Part shown: piece after piece, positions 35,229 to 46,796 of the stretch
Layout: each line of letters starts with the position of its first letter
Position numbering within the stretch: position 1 is the stretch's first letter
Assembly: GCA_024704765.1 (NCBI GenBank)
Contig: JAKMXF010000009.1
Span: 1 to 64,000 of the forward strand
Length of the DNA stretch: 64,000 bases
Direction: 5' to 3'
Source: Oopsacas minuta
Lineage: Eukaryota; Porifera; Hexactinellida; Lyssacinosida; Leucopsacidae
Notes under the pieces: model-generated
What the model saw: the letters and a program-made list of their open reading frames with translations, nothing else
Told to the model about the DNA's origin: nothing
Databases searched by the model: none
Position numbers and translations under genes: made by a program

Positions 35229-35378
35229 TAGAGGGTAACTACCATTGAGGCAGAGGAGGCAGTTGCCTCCTCGCTTTTCCGGGGGTTGCCTCATCTGCCT
35301 ATTATAATCGCCAGTATATTGAGGAAAATATCCATCCTTGCCTCCTCGCTATGTGATCCCTAGTTACGTCCCAGTATT
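35229..35378. mobile_element. Candidate MITE with GAGGAGGCA inverted blocks
   Basis: GAGGCAGAGGAGGCAGTTGC near 35245 is itself palindromic with the following GCCTCCTCG, and another inverse block (TTGCCTCCTCGCTA) is at 35339-35352. The outer ends GGGTAACTA (35233) and TAGTTACGTCCC (35363) are roughly inverted. Boundaries are tentative. Confidence 0.4.
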
Positions 35379-35943
35379 TTCATGATATTAGTGGATGAAT
35401 CTTGGCCCCGGGAGTTGACCGGAAGTTTCTCTACCCCCTACTTCTTGCTGAGTATCTTTATAACTCACTAAGAATGTGATTGAATTTTGATATTTTTTTT
35501 TTGATTATCTAACTAGTTTGGAATTAGCCGAGAATATGACTTGTTAGTAATATTATATTTCCTACACATTTGCGATGATAGATTAGTAACAATAGATTTT
35601 GTTTTGCTGGTATTTAGTCCTATCTGTAATTGTCATGTGTAGGTAATTGGCAGGCGTGTCAACACAAGTAATACAAGTCTGAAAGAAGCCGATTATCATT
35701 GTACAGCGAAGTGTTGTAACACCAGTGGTATACCCACAACATATTTTGAATATAAGTTAAATTCCTACTTCGCAATATTTAGTTTTTTAGGTAAAATTCC
35801 TGCGCGCGCATAATTCAGGCTACGGTAAAATATAACTGTGATATGGTGATCTGAAATTCTGAATATCCTATAACGAATAACTACACTGAATAACAACCTT
35901 GATAGAAAAAACAAAATATTGAAATAAATTGGTAATCAAGATT
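35379..35943. other. AT-rich spacer, nothing recognised
   Basis: There is a short T-run near 35495. No feature could be supported. Confidence 0.4.
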
Positions 35944-36105
35944 AGGCCACTGTTAATGAGAAACTTGTTTCAGCTTCACATGATATCCACCTGATCATGC
36001 ATGCACACGGGCGATTCATTATCATTTTCCCATTATTTTGTGACGTATCAGCGGAATCAGATGCAGACGGTGGAGCTGAAACATGTTTCAAACAAACAGT
36101 GGCCC
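35944..36105. mobile_element. MITE family GGCCACTGTTA, copy 2 (internally deleted)
   Basis: AGGCCACTGTTAATGAGAAA at the left and its inverse ending AACAAACAGTGGCCC at the right are the best-kept ends of the family. At about 162 bp it lacks most of the central part found in copies 1 and 3. The 72-residue minus-strand frame here (36160-35942) merely reads through the element. Confidence 0.88.
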
Positions 36106-39100
36106 TATCTGAAATAATGTTGATTTCATGCGAGTTAAAAACCCAGTAAGTTTGTAACAAACAGTAAATCGTATTGTAATTAACTTGACGTAGTAAAACT
36201 ATGTAATATGTTAAATGGCTAAACGGGGGCGCTGCACTAGGTCGAATTAAGGTGTTGTGATAGATCGAATTTATTTTAGCTATGCTGTCAATAGATCGAT
36301 ATAGAAAATGGATTTATAGAAACGAGGACGTGATAGGACATTTTATTGTATTAATTATGAACCCGTACCATTGGGAGGGGATTAGGGATTTTGTTCACTA
36401 CCTTATCGGTCTGGGAGTTTTCATTTGTACTCGTTATTAAACTACCTAGGGGCGGGGGATGTGGAGTCCATGCTAATTTTGTGTTTGGATGGACTTTTGT
36501 TGGATTAATCATTAGAAAAGTTTGCAAAATGGCGGATCGCTGGATTTTGCTTTTAAACGTTTGTGCAGGTTATTAGAAATTTAAGGAAGTATTCAGTGTT
36601 TCTCAAATATGAATTGGCCTTAAAAATGAGAAATTCATAGCCAAAATACATTCGCTCCACCAACAACATAGCTAAAATAGAATTCGACCTAATGCATGGC
36701 TCCATTTGAACGAAACCTACTACATGCAACTAGACTTCGACTTAATGTAAATAATTAAATTCGACCTAATGCATGCGCCCCAGACAGTTCTGATAGTAAT
36801 CAATTCTACTTACATTGGATAATCATGTTCGGAGCAGATTTGAAAAATTTGGAAAATGTCTTGATTGCTAGAAAATATTTATTATTACACTATCAAATGA
36901 TACTATAGTACGTAGAGTAGGAATAGTATCTTTTACATAATTATTTTCGACGGTCATGCTTTTTTGCTTAACTCAACTGTACAATAAGTGTTTTATTATT
37001 AATAAATATTACGTGTAAACTAATAGGATAAATATTGGAAAGATTATAACATTCCATACTAAATTCTGTTACAGGACGACGCGAGAGGAGATCAAACAAG
37101 GACCGAAGGTATGATTACAAGTTGTAAGATCCCACTTAGTGCAGACACCATCTTGTTAAATTAATATATGCGTACATGCATATACACGTAGAATAGAGCT
37201 AGATTTACTTGTGTATAACCGTCACAGCTGTCTTTAATACAGATAAACAATTATATGAAACATCATCAGCAGGAATATACCAGCTGAATATCATATAAAT
37301 ATATTATTAAATTACGCATTTCTTGCCGAAGTAACATTTTAAACTATTAACAGCTGAAGCAGGAGAGTGATGCTATGAGTTATGTTCTATAATAGTGAAA
37401 GTACTTTGCTGAGAGCTCTTACAGGTACATTAAGTGAATATATAAAGGATCAATAACTTATATGAGGCAAATCAAAAATTTGCTGAATTCCAAATTATTC
37501 ATTAGATGTGATATAGTTGATAAGTATATTAATTGATCTAACCAGAATATTATACATGTGTGACATCTATAAGAGTATTAGATGTAAATTACCAGGGGCG
37601 GTTCAAGAGATAGCTATTAGGTTCATAACAGAGCCAGAGAACGTATTTGAAACTATTAAATTTTAGAGCGGAAATCACTTTTCAAACGCATCAACCATTA
37701 AGAAAAGTAATAATTGGCTGATGGAGACAACTTAACAGGGAGCACCTGTGTAGGATTTGCAACATTCATAATTTTAGAGATAGCTTACACCAATATCCTC
37801 AATATTTCAGGATCAGATTAGTCATCAGCTCTATTACTTAATAAAACATTAATATTTTATGATAAAGTATCTTTCCTAAAAATAACTACTGATTTGTTTG
37901 CACTCAAAACAATATTTTGCTGATGTTTTGGAAAATAGAGAAGAATAATTTGGCTCTTCAAACTATAATTCTCTAAAGCTATCCGGAAAAACATGCGTAA
38001 TATCAATATGATTCTCAGTATGATAATTAATCTAAGCATTCTGACAAATAAATATTAAATATTGCAAAAACAACAAAGTAGCGAAGAGCTCAAAAAAGAT
38101 ACTTTATTAATTATCGAGTGAACTTAGATACAATAATCCAATGAGCTGATGTAGACTGGTAATTTTTTCATACGCAATCACAAAAATAATTAAAATATTT
38201 ACGTTAGCAAGATACTAAACTGACTAAGTTTCAGCTGAAGTGTATCACATGAATGGGAAACATATGAATATGATAACAATAAATTCGCAGGATTACCAAT
38301 CAAATTGGTAATTTACTATTGTGGTAAGACCAATCAGTTAGAATCAGTCGAATCGTCAGGGAAACTCAAACCGTCAAGGAATATGCTCTAGATAACATTA
38401 AAGAAAGCTGCATAGGTTATGTGTAATGCAGAGGCAGATCTAAAATTCTTGGGAAAGTGCAAGTGCGCAAGAATGAGAGAGTATAATGATTATTCACCAA
38501 GACCATGAAATGGTAATTGTCTACTAAGCCACCATTCACAATCGATAAACTACTAATTGCAAAAGTGAAAGGTTTTCAATGCCACAAATATAACATTAAC
38601 AAATTCTAAATCATGAATAATTGTATACGTACTTAATCTCGTATTAATATTTAAGTGTTGCTGTGCAGGAAATCTGACAGAATATTATAGGAGGTTAAGT
38701 TTGCAATAAATCTGAAAATAGCAAACAATTTAATATTAGTAATCCTTATAAATATTGATGCATGGTGTATTATTTCAGATAACACTACACTTATATGGAC
38801 ACTGGAAGTAGGATAAGACGTGCTCCTCCAGCTTCTGGGAACAATAGTTAGTACGTATTATCCTAGCACTACTGTAGTAACTGTACTAATGCTTAATAAA
38901 TATCACATAACTGAGTAAAGTTAGCTATTAATCAGTCACAAGTTTGCAAATTTAATTCCAAAAATCAATCGATCTTAAAAGAATTTTGGAGTGAGCAGAT
39001 CCACCCCAGATTGTACCCAATAAGGATTCCAATATCTTAATAAACATTCCTATAAAGTGTGCATAAACAATTACTAGTTATTCTGCCTAGAATCGGCTGA

Positions 39101-40172
39101 TAATATTACGAATGTTGAATTTACTTATGTTGCAGATAGGAAGTAGCATAGCATTAACACAAGAATATTCAAAATGTATGATGAAATTGAAAAAACTGTA
39201 ATCACTTTTTAACAAACATGATATATGTATAAATTTGTAATATGTATATGATATAAAGGTGATTAACAAGAAATGTTTGTTTCAAGCTGTTCTCTACACA
39301 TTCCACCTGTACGGAAATAAATATTTCTCTCATATATCATATGATGGTACTGGTTAGCCAGAATAATGAGATAATAACATTATATTCCAGAAAATTAAAT
39401 ATGTTGAATCTGTAGTGTTCCTCGGATATATTAAATCATTTAATGTTATCAGGTAATTTGACGTATAGAAAGCCTGACTAGTCCAGTCTGGTTTTAAAGT
39501 TAATGAACCAAAGCGCGATACTGAATATCAGAATATATAGGGAAATACGATTCCAGGTATAACTAAGTTTAGCATAATAATATAATATCAGTAACTAGCT
39601 GGTGCTACAGCTGCGATATAAATAGCTTATTGATACACTCATATGTTCATTTTAATCTTTTAATAATCAGTAGAGTACTGATAAATCCATTGTTATCTAA
39701 TTTCCAACAAAATAACCCATAGAGTATATATATAAGATATGGGAATAGAGCAGATTGACAAGATTACTCAGAAAGCTAGTGAGATGCATGAAACAAAGAG
39801 GGTATACTTTACATTATGAGGAAATATTATCAAAGGCCTAATTTGATGTTGAAGAATATATAACATGTATATTCAGGAATAATTTACAATGTGCTAGTGT
39901 TTATACATATTATCCTATCTGACAGATTATTACAAAATACGGGTAATCAGGCTCCGCCTCTGCTAATAAATATTAATCACTGATTACAAGTGTTATGTAA
40001 TGTCTATTAAGCTGTTATCTTAGGGAATTATACAAAATAATTTATCTAAATCAGGGCAATTACAATTCTCATAATGATATACTGGCTCTTAACTTATCTG
40101 CAGACAAGAGACTCCTAATTACATTGTTAGTGCAATCTTACAATAAAAGAATTCAGATGCCATATATTAAAT
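36106..40172. other. Long gene-poor AT-rich region
   Basis: I see no convincing gene in about 4 kb. Noted details: a GC-richer patch at 36360-36560 with a 61-residue frame of no recognisable family; a lone hAT-like terminus CAGGGGCGGTTCAAG at 37593; and three GACCTAATG(C/T) segments near 36690-36780. No tRNA or rRNA was recognised. Confidence 0.5.
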
Positions 40173-40234
40173 TAACAAACTGGTAGAATTGGTAGAGATA
40201 TGTTATACATGACATGTTTGAATCTAAGGATTCT
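40173..40234 (+). repeat. Short dispersed repeat, copy A (partner at 41932-41993)
   Basis: About 60 bp match 41932-41993 with few differences, including ACAAACTGGTAGA.TTGGTAG, TATACATGACATGTTTGAA and CTAAGG.TTCTG. The TGGTAGA.TTGGTAGA and GTTTGAATC parts faintly resemble tRNA A and B boxes, but the spacing (about 35 nt) is too short for a normal tRNA. A decayed tRNA-derived SINE head is one possibility. Confidence 0.7.
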
Positions 40235-41002
40235 GGATTATTATAAATTGAATAGGAAAGAATACGGGGTTATAAGTTGTTCCTTTATGACATTTCGTCT
40301 CTTCATAACTTAATCCAGTTATTTCTGAGTTATGTGATTGTCAAGATTTGATAGTTTATAATGAATACTAACGAGCTAATTAAACGATTCTTCATTTAGA
40401 ATAATTCAAATTATTTAACAATAACATACATATATCACTATTCTATTTATTAATTTTTCTAAGTAGAGCTGGTGTATCAGACAATTGATTATAGAGTTTT
40501 GTATGCAGAAACCGTGTGCATGATAATGTTGGGTAGCGGTGAAATGTGTTAAGAGATATCGCTGGTATCACTAACAATTCCGCAGACCAGTATTTTATTG
40601 ACTTAACCAGTGTACACGACAGTATAATACACGACAATATCATAATAAGCTGCTAGCAGTAAATTAATTGATGTGAAGTTAGTTGGAAATAATTTAAAAT
40701 TGAACGTGTTCTTGATTAGAATTTGAGTGGACTATTGTGAGACTAATTAAAAGTAACGAGAGGATAACACAAACGTGCTCGAAGGACAAAACTGAAAGAA
40801 TTATTAACAAATCTTCAAAGAAGTAACAATTCAATGCCTGTAATTGCAGAATTGAGATTAAACCGTGAACAAACAAGTGATACTCAAGAATATTGCTTCT
40901 ATGACGTATACACTAAATTAGGCTGTATAGAACTAGCACTAATCAGATCAAAACGTATAGATTATAGCTACAATATACTTGTATTATATTAACAGAGATC
41001 AG

Positions 41003-41010
41003 TATAAATA
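41003..41010 (+). promoter_or_regulatory. Probable TATA box for the 41096 gene
   Basis: TATAAATA lies 93 bp before the ATG at 41096. A start site about 30 bp downstream would give a 5' UTR near 60 nt. TATA-like strings are common in this AT-rich DNA; the position and exact consensus are what make this one plausible. Confidence 0.4.
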
Positions 41011-41095
41011 GCACTCTACAAAAGAGAAAATAATATCAACTCGATAATCAATTCAGTTCAATTTACACATTGCAATATATTTATTACTGAATATA

Positions 41096-41572
41096 ATGGG
41101 AGCAGGATACAGCAGCAAATCTAGCACTGGTAGCAGTGTACCTGATTATGATTCTTATGAATCTGGTAACGAGACCTCAGCTATGGATGATCTATTCGAT
41201 CTCACCACTTGCATAATTCAATTGCAGAGAAAACTAGAAGACATTGACTTAGAAGCTTCAATAAATCATGCAATGTATCCAGAATGTAGTACTAGATGTA
41301 AGGACGAGAAGAGAGAATTACAAAAGAGATTAGAACTACTCACATCGAGAGAACAGAAACTTTTCAGATCGATAGCGAGGCCAAAGAAGATGGAAAGGAA
41401 GCATTCTTCTGTGATAATAATGCATAAAAAGAAACAAAAGTTGAGAAAGAAAACTCATTACAGATCTATGATGCTTCCTACTGAGTGCAGACAACTTACG
41501 AGTCTGGATGAGCCTTATAAAAAATTCTCTCAACAGCCAATCCCAATGTGCGGCTCAATAAGAGATTTGTAA
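41096..41572 (+). CDS. Small hypothetical protein, putatively N-myristoylated, 158 aa
   Basis: This is an uninterrupted single-exon frame with ATG at 41096, inside an otherwise gene-empty region. The N-terminus MGAGYSSKSSTG fits the myristoylation pattern (Gly2, Ser6, basic residue soon after), which would tether the protein to membranes. Residues about 30-60 are acidic and predicted helical. Residues about 68-90 are a charged helix (KDEKRELQKRLELLTSREQK). Residues about 95-125 are strongly basic (RPKKMERKH, then HKKKQKLRKK), which would favour acidic lipids or nucleic acid. A Pro-containing tail ends CGSIRDL. There is no signal peptide and no known domain. A TATAAATA box sits 93 bp upstream. 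I do not recognise a family. The ordered composition and length argue for a real gene, but it is untested. Confidence 0.6.
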   Translation: MGAGYSSKSSTGSSVPDYDSYESGNETSAMDDLFDLTTCIIQLQRKLEDIDLEASINHAMYPECSTRCKDEKRELQKRLELLTSREQKLFRSIARPKKMERKHSSVIIMHKKKQKLRKKTHYRSMMLPTECRQLTSLDEPYKKFSQQPIPMCGSIRDL

Positions 41573-41931
41573 CTGATGCCAACCAAGTTTTAAATGCGTA
41601 TTATCAACAAAATCACTCTTCCCTATAGAATTCGATTCTATGTATTTAAATATTGTAATTTATAAATAATATTACTGTAATATGAATATAAAATTAAATC
41701 ATATGTTATAAAATTTAAAGTATCAAAAGTGGGAGACGAAAAACTAGAACAGAAAAGAATAGAATTGGGTATATTTCTAATAGCCAATGTATATATATTT
41801 TTCGATGGATTTCTGTGTTAATAATCAATCATTAGGAAAATATTCTAAGACTCGTCCTACATTTCACGGTATGAAAACACATAATGACACATAATAATTC
41901 TAGTAAAAAAGATAAACAGAGGCAAAACTAG
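41573..41931. other. Downstream of the 41096 gene
   Basis: AT-rich sequence; possible polyadenylation sites lie in the ATATAAAATTAAA stretch near 41685. Nothing else. Confidence 0.35.
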
Positions 41932-41993
41932 CATTAACAAACTGGTAGAGTTGGTAGATATATGCTATACATGACATGTTTGAAGCTAAGGTT
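41932..41993 (+). repeat. Short dispersed repeat, copy B (partner at 40173-40234)
   Basis: See the partner entry. It is in the same orientation, 1.7 kb apart, and the two copies flank the 41096 gene. Confidence 0.7.
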
Positions 41994-42379
41994 CTGATAA
42001 ATCATTTGATCAAACCTTCTAAGTATAAACGTTAATGTGTTATGAGTTCAAACCTCAAAGATTGAGGAGGAATACAAATAGGAACACAAAGCAAATCTGT
42101 TTTGGGTTCATAGATAAATTAATTATTACAAGAACACTTGATAATTTTCCAATGAAAAGGGGGCGTAGAGTATATTATTGTTCTGATATTAAATTCCTTT
42201 ATAGAGAATAGAAGGAAAGTGATAGCTAGAACAATATGAATATTCTTACATCTTATTAGACATAGTTAAACACAAAATTTGCAACGAAAGTCGCATTATA
42301 TGAAGTTTACCATACATTTCATAAATATATGAAAATATATCAAAAATATTTACTAGTTCCAACAATTGAGAGAATCATT

Positions 42380-42706
42380 AGGCCACTGTTAAAGAGAAAC
42401 TTGTTTTAGCTCCACATGAGATCCACCTGAATATGCATGCAGGCGGGGCGGTTCATTATCATTATCTCGTTACTTTGTGAGGTATCAGCTGGTTCATTGA
42501 CTTCATTCATAAAAATATTACAATTACTAATGTCAATGTATATGAGACTAGGCTAGGCTATGAAAAGATACTTCTGTTGTACTCTAGCCAGTTTTACACC
42601 TTGTAGTTGAAATACATTGAGTAAATGATGAAATAATGACAATATTAGCGCAGTAGCCAAATCAAATCGGGCGATGGAGCTGAAACATGTTTCCAACTAA
42701 CAGTGT
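42380..42706. mobile_element. MITE family GGCCACTGTTA, copy 3
   Basis: AGGCCACTGTTAAAGAGAAA continuing CTTGTTTTAGCTCCACATGA at the left is inverted at the right (GGAGCTGAAACATGTTTCCA, then ACTAACAGTG). Internal blocks ATTATCATTATCTCGTTACT and TAAATGATGAAATAATGACA match copy 1. At 327 bp it is close to the full length of copy 1. Confidence 0.88.
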
Positions 42707-45700
42707 CTTTAAATTCTAAGCTAAAATAAGAGTGTCTCTATAGGTGGCACTATAGATACACCTTTGTAGTTAGGTATTTACCGGATGTACCACAGTACCG
42801 CACGTCAGCTATGTAGAATTTATTAGAGACTATTCACCTTATATAACGAATGAATAATTATTGGAAAAAAACAGAAAAATAATAATAGATTGTGCATTGG
42901 CTGGATAATTAATTACTGTACTTAATTCTGGGATAACACAAAGAAACTATCAGATTAGTGATAGTTGAAAACACAAAATTTCATTCTCCTAGTGCAATAT
43001 GGTTATTAATTATGTTTGGAAAATAATTTAGTCAAATTTAGGAATTGAAAGTAAGCAACAAATAAAATTTTGCAAATAGCCAGAATCTACTATTAAACTA
43101 GAGATGAAGTTACGATCAGTTGCAATATAGTCAAATAATAGAGTATGTGGGGGTAAGGTTAAATAGTTGTCAAAAATAACCAGAGCATTCTTCACAAATT
43201 TACAATGGAAGATATAATATTGAATTAAATATTTGGTGGAATATTAGTGATAGTATTAAACTGTCCAATATTACTATTAGTTCTTCTTGTTTAATAAGCT
43301 AATACATAGCTATGGCTAATAATGTTAATATCAAAGTATTATTATTTGTAAGATCTATTAATTTTAGTATTCGTAACCTTGATTGAAGTTAAACTAACGA
43401 AATGAAGTAAACCTCCCTAACAAATATATTAGTAAATAATTACATAAACTCGGGCCGGCCTGGTGAGATTTAAAAGAAGTATGAACGAATATCAAGCAGA
43501 ATTAGTAAGAGAGTTTCCATCGCGTAGCGATCGAACTAATGAATATAATTAGGTTTAATGACTATAATCATAAAGTCATAGACAGTTGATGAACTTCTTC
43601 ATTTCTCTAACTTCATTCTCTATCACATCAGAATAGTATAAATAAATGAATTATATTTCTAGCTACAAATTACAACCCCCCCCACCCCCATCACCAAACT
43701 CCATTATTTACGTAACTAAATAGATCACTATATTTTTGTAGCACCATATTTTGCTATAATACGTATACGCAGAAATATATACTTCGAGTAAAGTGCTTCG
43801 AGTATAGTAAGTACGAAAGTATGGAAATATTCCTAAAGCAGGTGTATCATATGAATATAGAAAATATATGTTACTGGGTAGAAACACAGACATAATTAGA
43901 TACAGTAATTGTTTGATGTGTGTGTACGTATTAAATCAGATGAAAGTGATTAATTTCTATAGATGAATAAAGTGAAGAGTATCAAACAAATTAATACAAT
44001 ATCTGAGTAATGAAGAAAAATATTATTACTCACTTCATCCTACATATAATGAAAGAAAATATCGCTATATAGATACTAAATGTTAGAGCACAAATAATAG
44101 CCCTAACGTATGCAATTAATTACAGTGTAAATGTCATGAGCAAGTATGGCATAATTGTTATTTAGCGGATATTAGTTAATATATTAACTTGTACATTTTC
44201 TGACAGAACTGCAATATTAGCTAAGATATTATCAAATTTAATCATTAAATAACATTAGACAATAAAATAATGTAATTAGTGAGACTATTTTAAAGGATCG
44301 CTTCCTCCTTACTTTACTACTAAAATCTTTAAAATGGAGACTAAAGTATCACTATATAATTATGAGCTTGTAAGCATCATAACTTGGTGAGATCATAAAC
44401 AATATTAAGAGACTTGTTAAAATCAAGCATTACGTAATCTCAAATTATAGGATAGTAGAAATTATGGAAATTTAAATTACAATAGAAAGAGTACATTATT
44501 GTCAATAATGAGAATTTTTTCAAATATCTGGTACAGTGAACTTCTATTATAACGATTCGTTAATCGGGGATTGTTACAGCGGGATTCATTGCATTCATTA
44601 TATTATAAAGTTGTATAATGTAATTAGATGGAAGGATTCCGCAAATTGTACAATTCGGGATAAGCGAGCATTTCGCTATATCCGACCTTGGACCAAATCA
44701 GGGAAAATAAAAATCTGAAATTCGTTCATTATATTATCTTATCAACAAAAATAATGCACTTAAGAATTTAACATGTAACCAAACTAGAATACGCGTACGT
44801 ATTTCGAAATTGTCTAACTAAAATCCATATTTCCTCAAATACAAATATCAATTTGCTCCATAGCAAAATACAACTAATAGTTACCTTCGTCTCTTCCTCA
44901 TTTGATAAATCGATTGACTGTAATATTTGTTGTCATTCAGTAAAATACAGACGTACATAAGATGATTCGTTAAGTTACCAATAGCGTAGGTCAAGTGAAA
45001 GCAGAATCAATATGATACTATATTACTCCATATATCATATAATGAATAAAAAATATCGATTACCAGTGTGGAATTAGAGTACAAAACTGGTCAGATGAAA
45101 TGTGTGAGGAATTCCATTCTAACAGAGCGTAAGCAGTAATAAAGTAATATTGTAGCATAAAGACAGCTGAAAATGGTTACTCGCAGAAAGTAGCAGACCT
45201 GTTAATATTCGTAAGTGTAGATTAGCTAAGAGACCATATAGTTTAATACAAACCTATTTCTAACTGCGAAAAAAAAAATTCATATGACCATAGTATCGCT
45301 GGAATGTTATAAATATGATTGACCTCAAAGATAATCTGTAATTAAGTTCAGCGAATTCCCTCCAAGGAATATAACAGCTTAATAGACGTAATTCTGATAT
45401 AGCAAATTATTTCAATTCACATAGCTGCTCAAATAACGAATATTATCACACTCAATTATAAAGCGAATTAAATTTATGCTAAATGAACAAATCAGTTTAT
45501 TAGCATAGCAATAATACTATTAATAGTTTATCTGACGTAAAGGATGATGTATTACTATAATCTAGATATTAAATATTCTTGGATTATCGTAAATATGAAC
45601 ATGAACATTACAGAACTCCGACTAAAACACGTAAACTGTATTGATTAACTTCTAAACGCAGTCATAATGAATTTAATCAATCATTCATACTTCGAATATG

Positions 45701-46253
45701 AAGTCAATTCTATGCCAAAGGTTCCAACCTGGGTCCATGGACTACAGTAGAGGACCACAGAATCTCAAAATTTGTTTTGCAGTCTATGGAAGTGAGTCCA
45801 CAGAATGTGTTAAATTAGTATAGGAGATCCACAGGTGAAAAGGTTGGGATACGTTGCGCGCTGTTCGATGTGAGTCTACACACAGCTACAGTAGTTTATC
45901 ATTACCAGAATCTTACTTTAACGACTATGCTGAGTCCGAATGTGGTATTGTAAAAAACATCTATATTATTAAAAAATTAAGAAACAACAACCTATTTGTT
46001 TTTTGGGTATTATTTGCTGATTAAAATCAGATTAACTTATTAGCGTCTAATTGAGCGGAGTATGATTTTAACCAAAAAAGATAAACATTTCTAAAACTTG
46101 TTTATGGTCCTGTCTCTATTAAAATGGCGAAAATAATAAAATTTCAATTACCCAATTTTACAATGTTTGTAACCGAGTATAATCAATGGAATAAAATTAC
46201 AATATTTTAGGATAATACCACAAACTATTTGACTACATCTGTAGCTACATATG
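42707..46253. other. Gene-poor AT-rich region
   Basis: No gene is supported. Noted: a C-run at 43676-43690; a palindromic TCGCGTAGCGATCG at 43521; an isolated CAGTGAACTTCTATTATAACG at 44534 that looks like one pogo-type terminus; a piece of the 31.5-kb tandem unit near 45910-45950; and a hAT-like pair, AAAGGTTCCAACC at 45718 and AAAAGGTTGGGA at 45838. The last two may delimit a small element. Confidence 0.45.
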
Positions 46254-46796
46254 AGACCCTGTTGATGAGAAAATTTTTACTGTTGTATCTGCTCCACATG
46301 ATCAGGGGTTATACAGTAATTCTGGATAGGTACTCTTTCTAACAGGGACTCTCCTGAGCTTTTTGGACAGTTATTTTGTACAAATTAGAGTCACACGGCC
46401 GGCACTTTGCGCCCTTCATGGCTCATGAACTGGCACTATTAATGTCCACCAAAGTATGCGGGCGGGTGACGTTTCATTATCATTATCTCATCATTTTATG
46501 ATGTTATCATAATAAAAAGTGACTAATTCATGGAAATTTTATATGACTCTACTTCCAGATACAGTCAACTTCCATTATATCGAAGAATGAAATGTACAAA
46601 TACGTAAGATCCCAAACAGTCAAAGTAGCATACATTTCATCAATCATGTCCAACTCCGCTTGTATCAAAGATATTATCGCGTCCCTTGAGCTTCGATATG
46701 AAGGGAGTTTGTACGTTAGGCTTTGTACACTAGTCAGTTAGTCGTCCTTGATATGGGCGGGTGGTGCTGAAATAAGTTTCTAACTAACAGTGGCCT
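46254..46796. mobile_element. MITE family GGCCACTGTTA, copy 4, enlarged by a nested insertion
   Basis: The left end (GACCCTGTTGATGAGAAAAT, diverged) and the right end (TTTCTAACTAACAGTGGCCT) mark a 543-bp copy. The family block TTTCATTATCATTATCTCAT is inside. The extra length is partly explained by a second element at 46560-46714. Confidence 0.72.
46560..46714. mobile_element. Pogo-like MITE nested in copy 4
   Basis: The left end TACAGTCAACTTCCATTATA with TCGAAG is inverted at the right as CTTCGATATGAAGGGAGTTTGTAC. Such CAGT..AACTTC..TATCGAAG ends are typical of pogo/Tigger-type short elements. It is 155 bp and non-coding. Confidence 0.65.

Noticed and set aside
35942-36160. 72-residue minus-strand frame with a Cys/Ser-rich middle
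   Set aside because: It is a read-through of MITE copy 2.
40173-40234. tRNA gene
   Set aside because: Only weak A-box and B-box resemblance, with spacing too short and no acceptor-stem pairing that I can draw.
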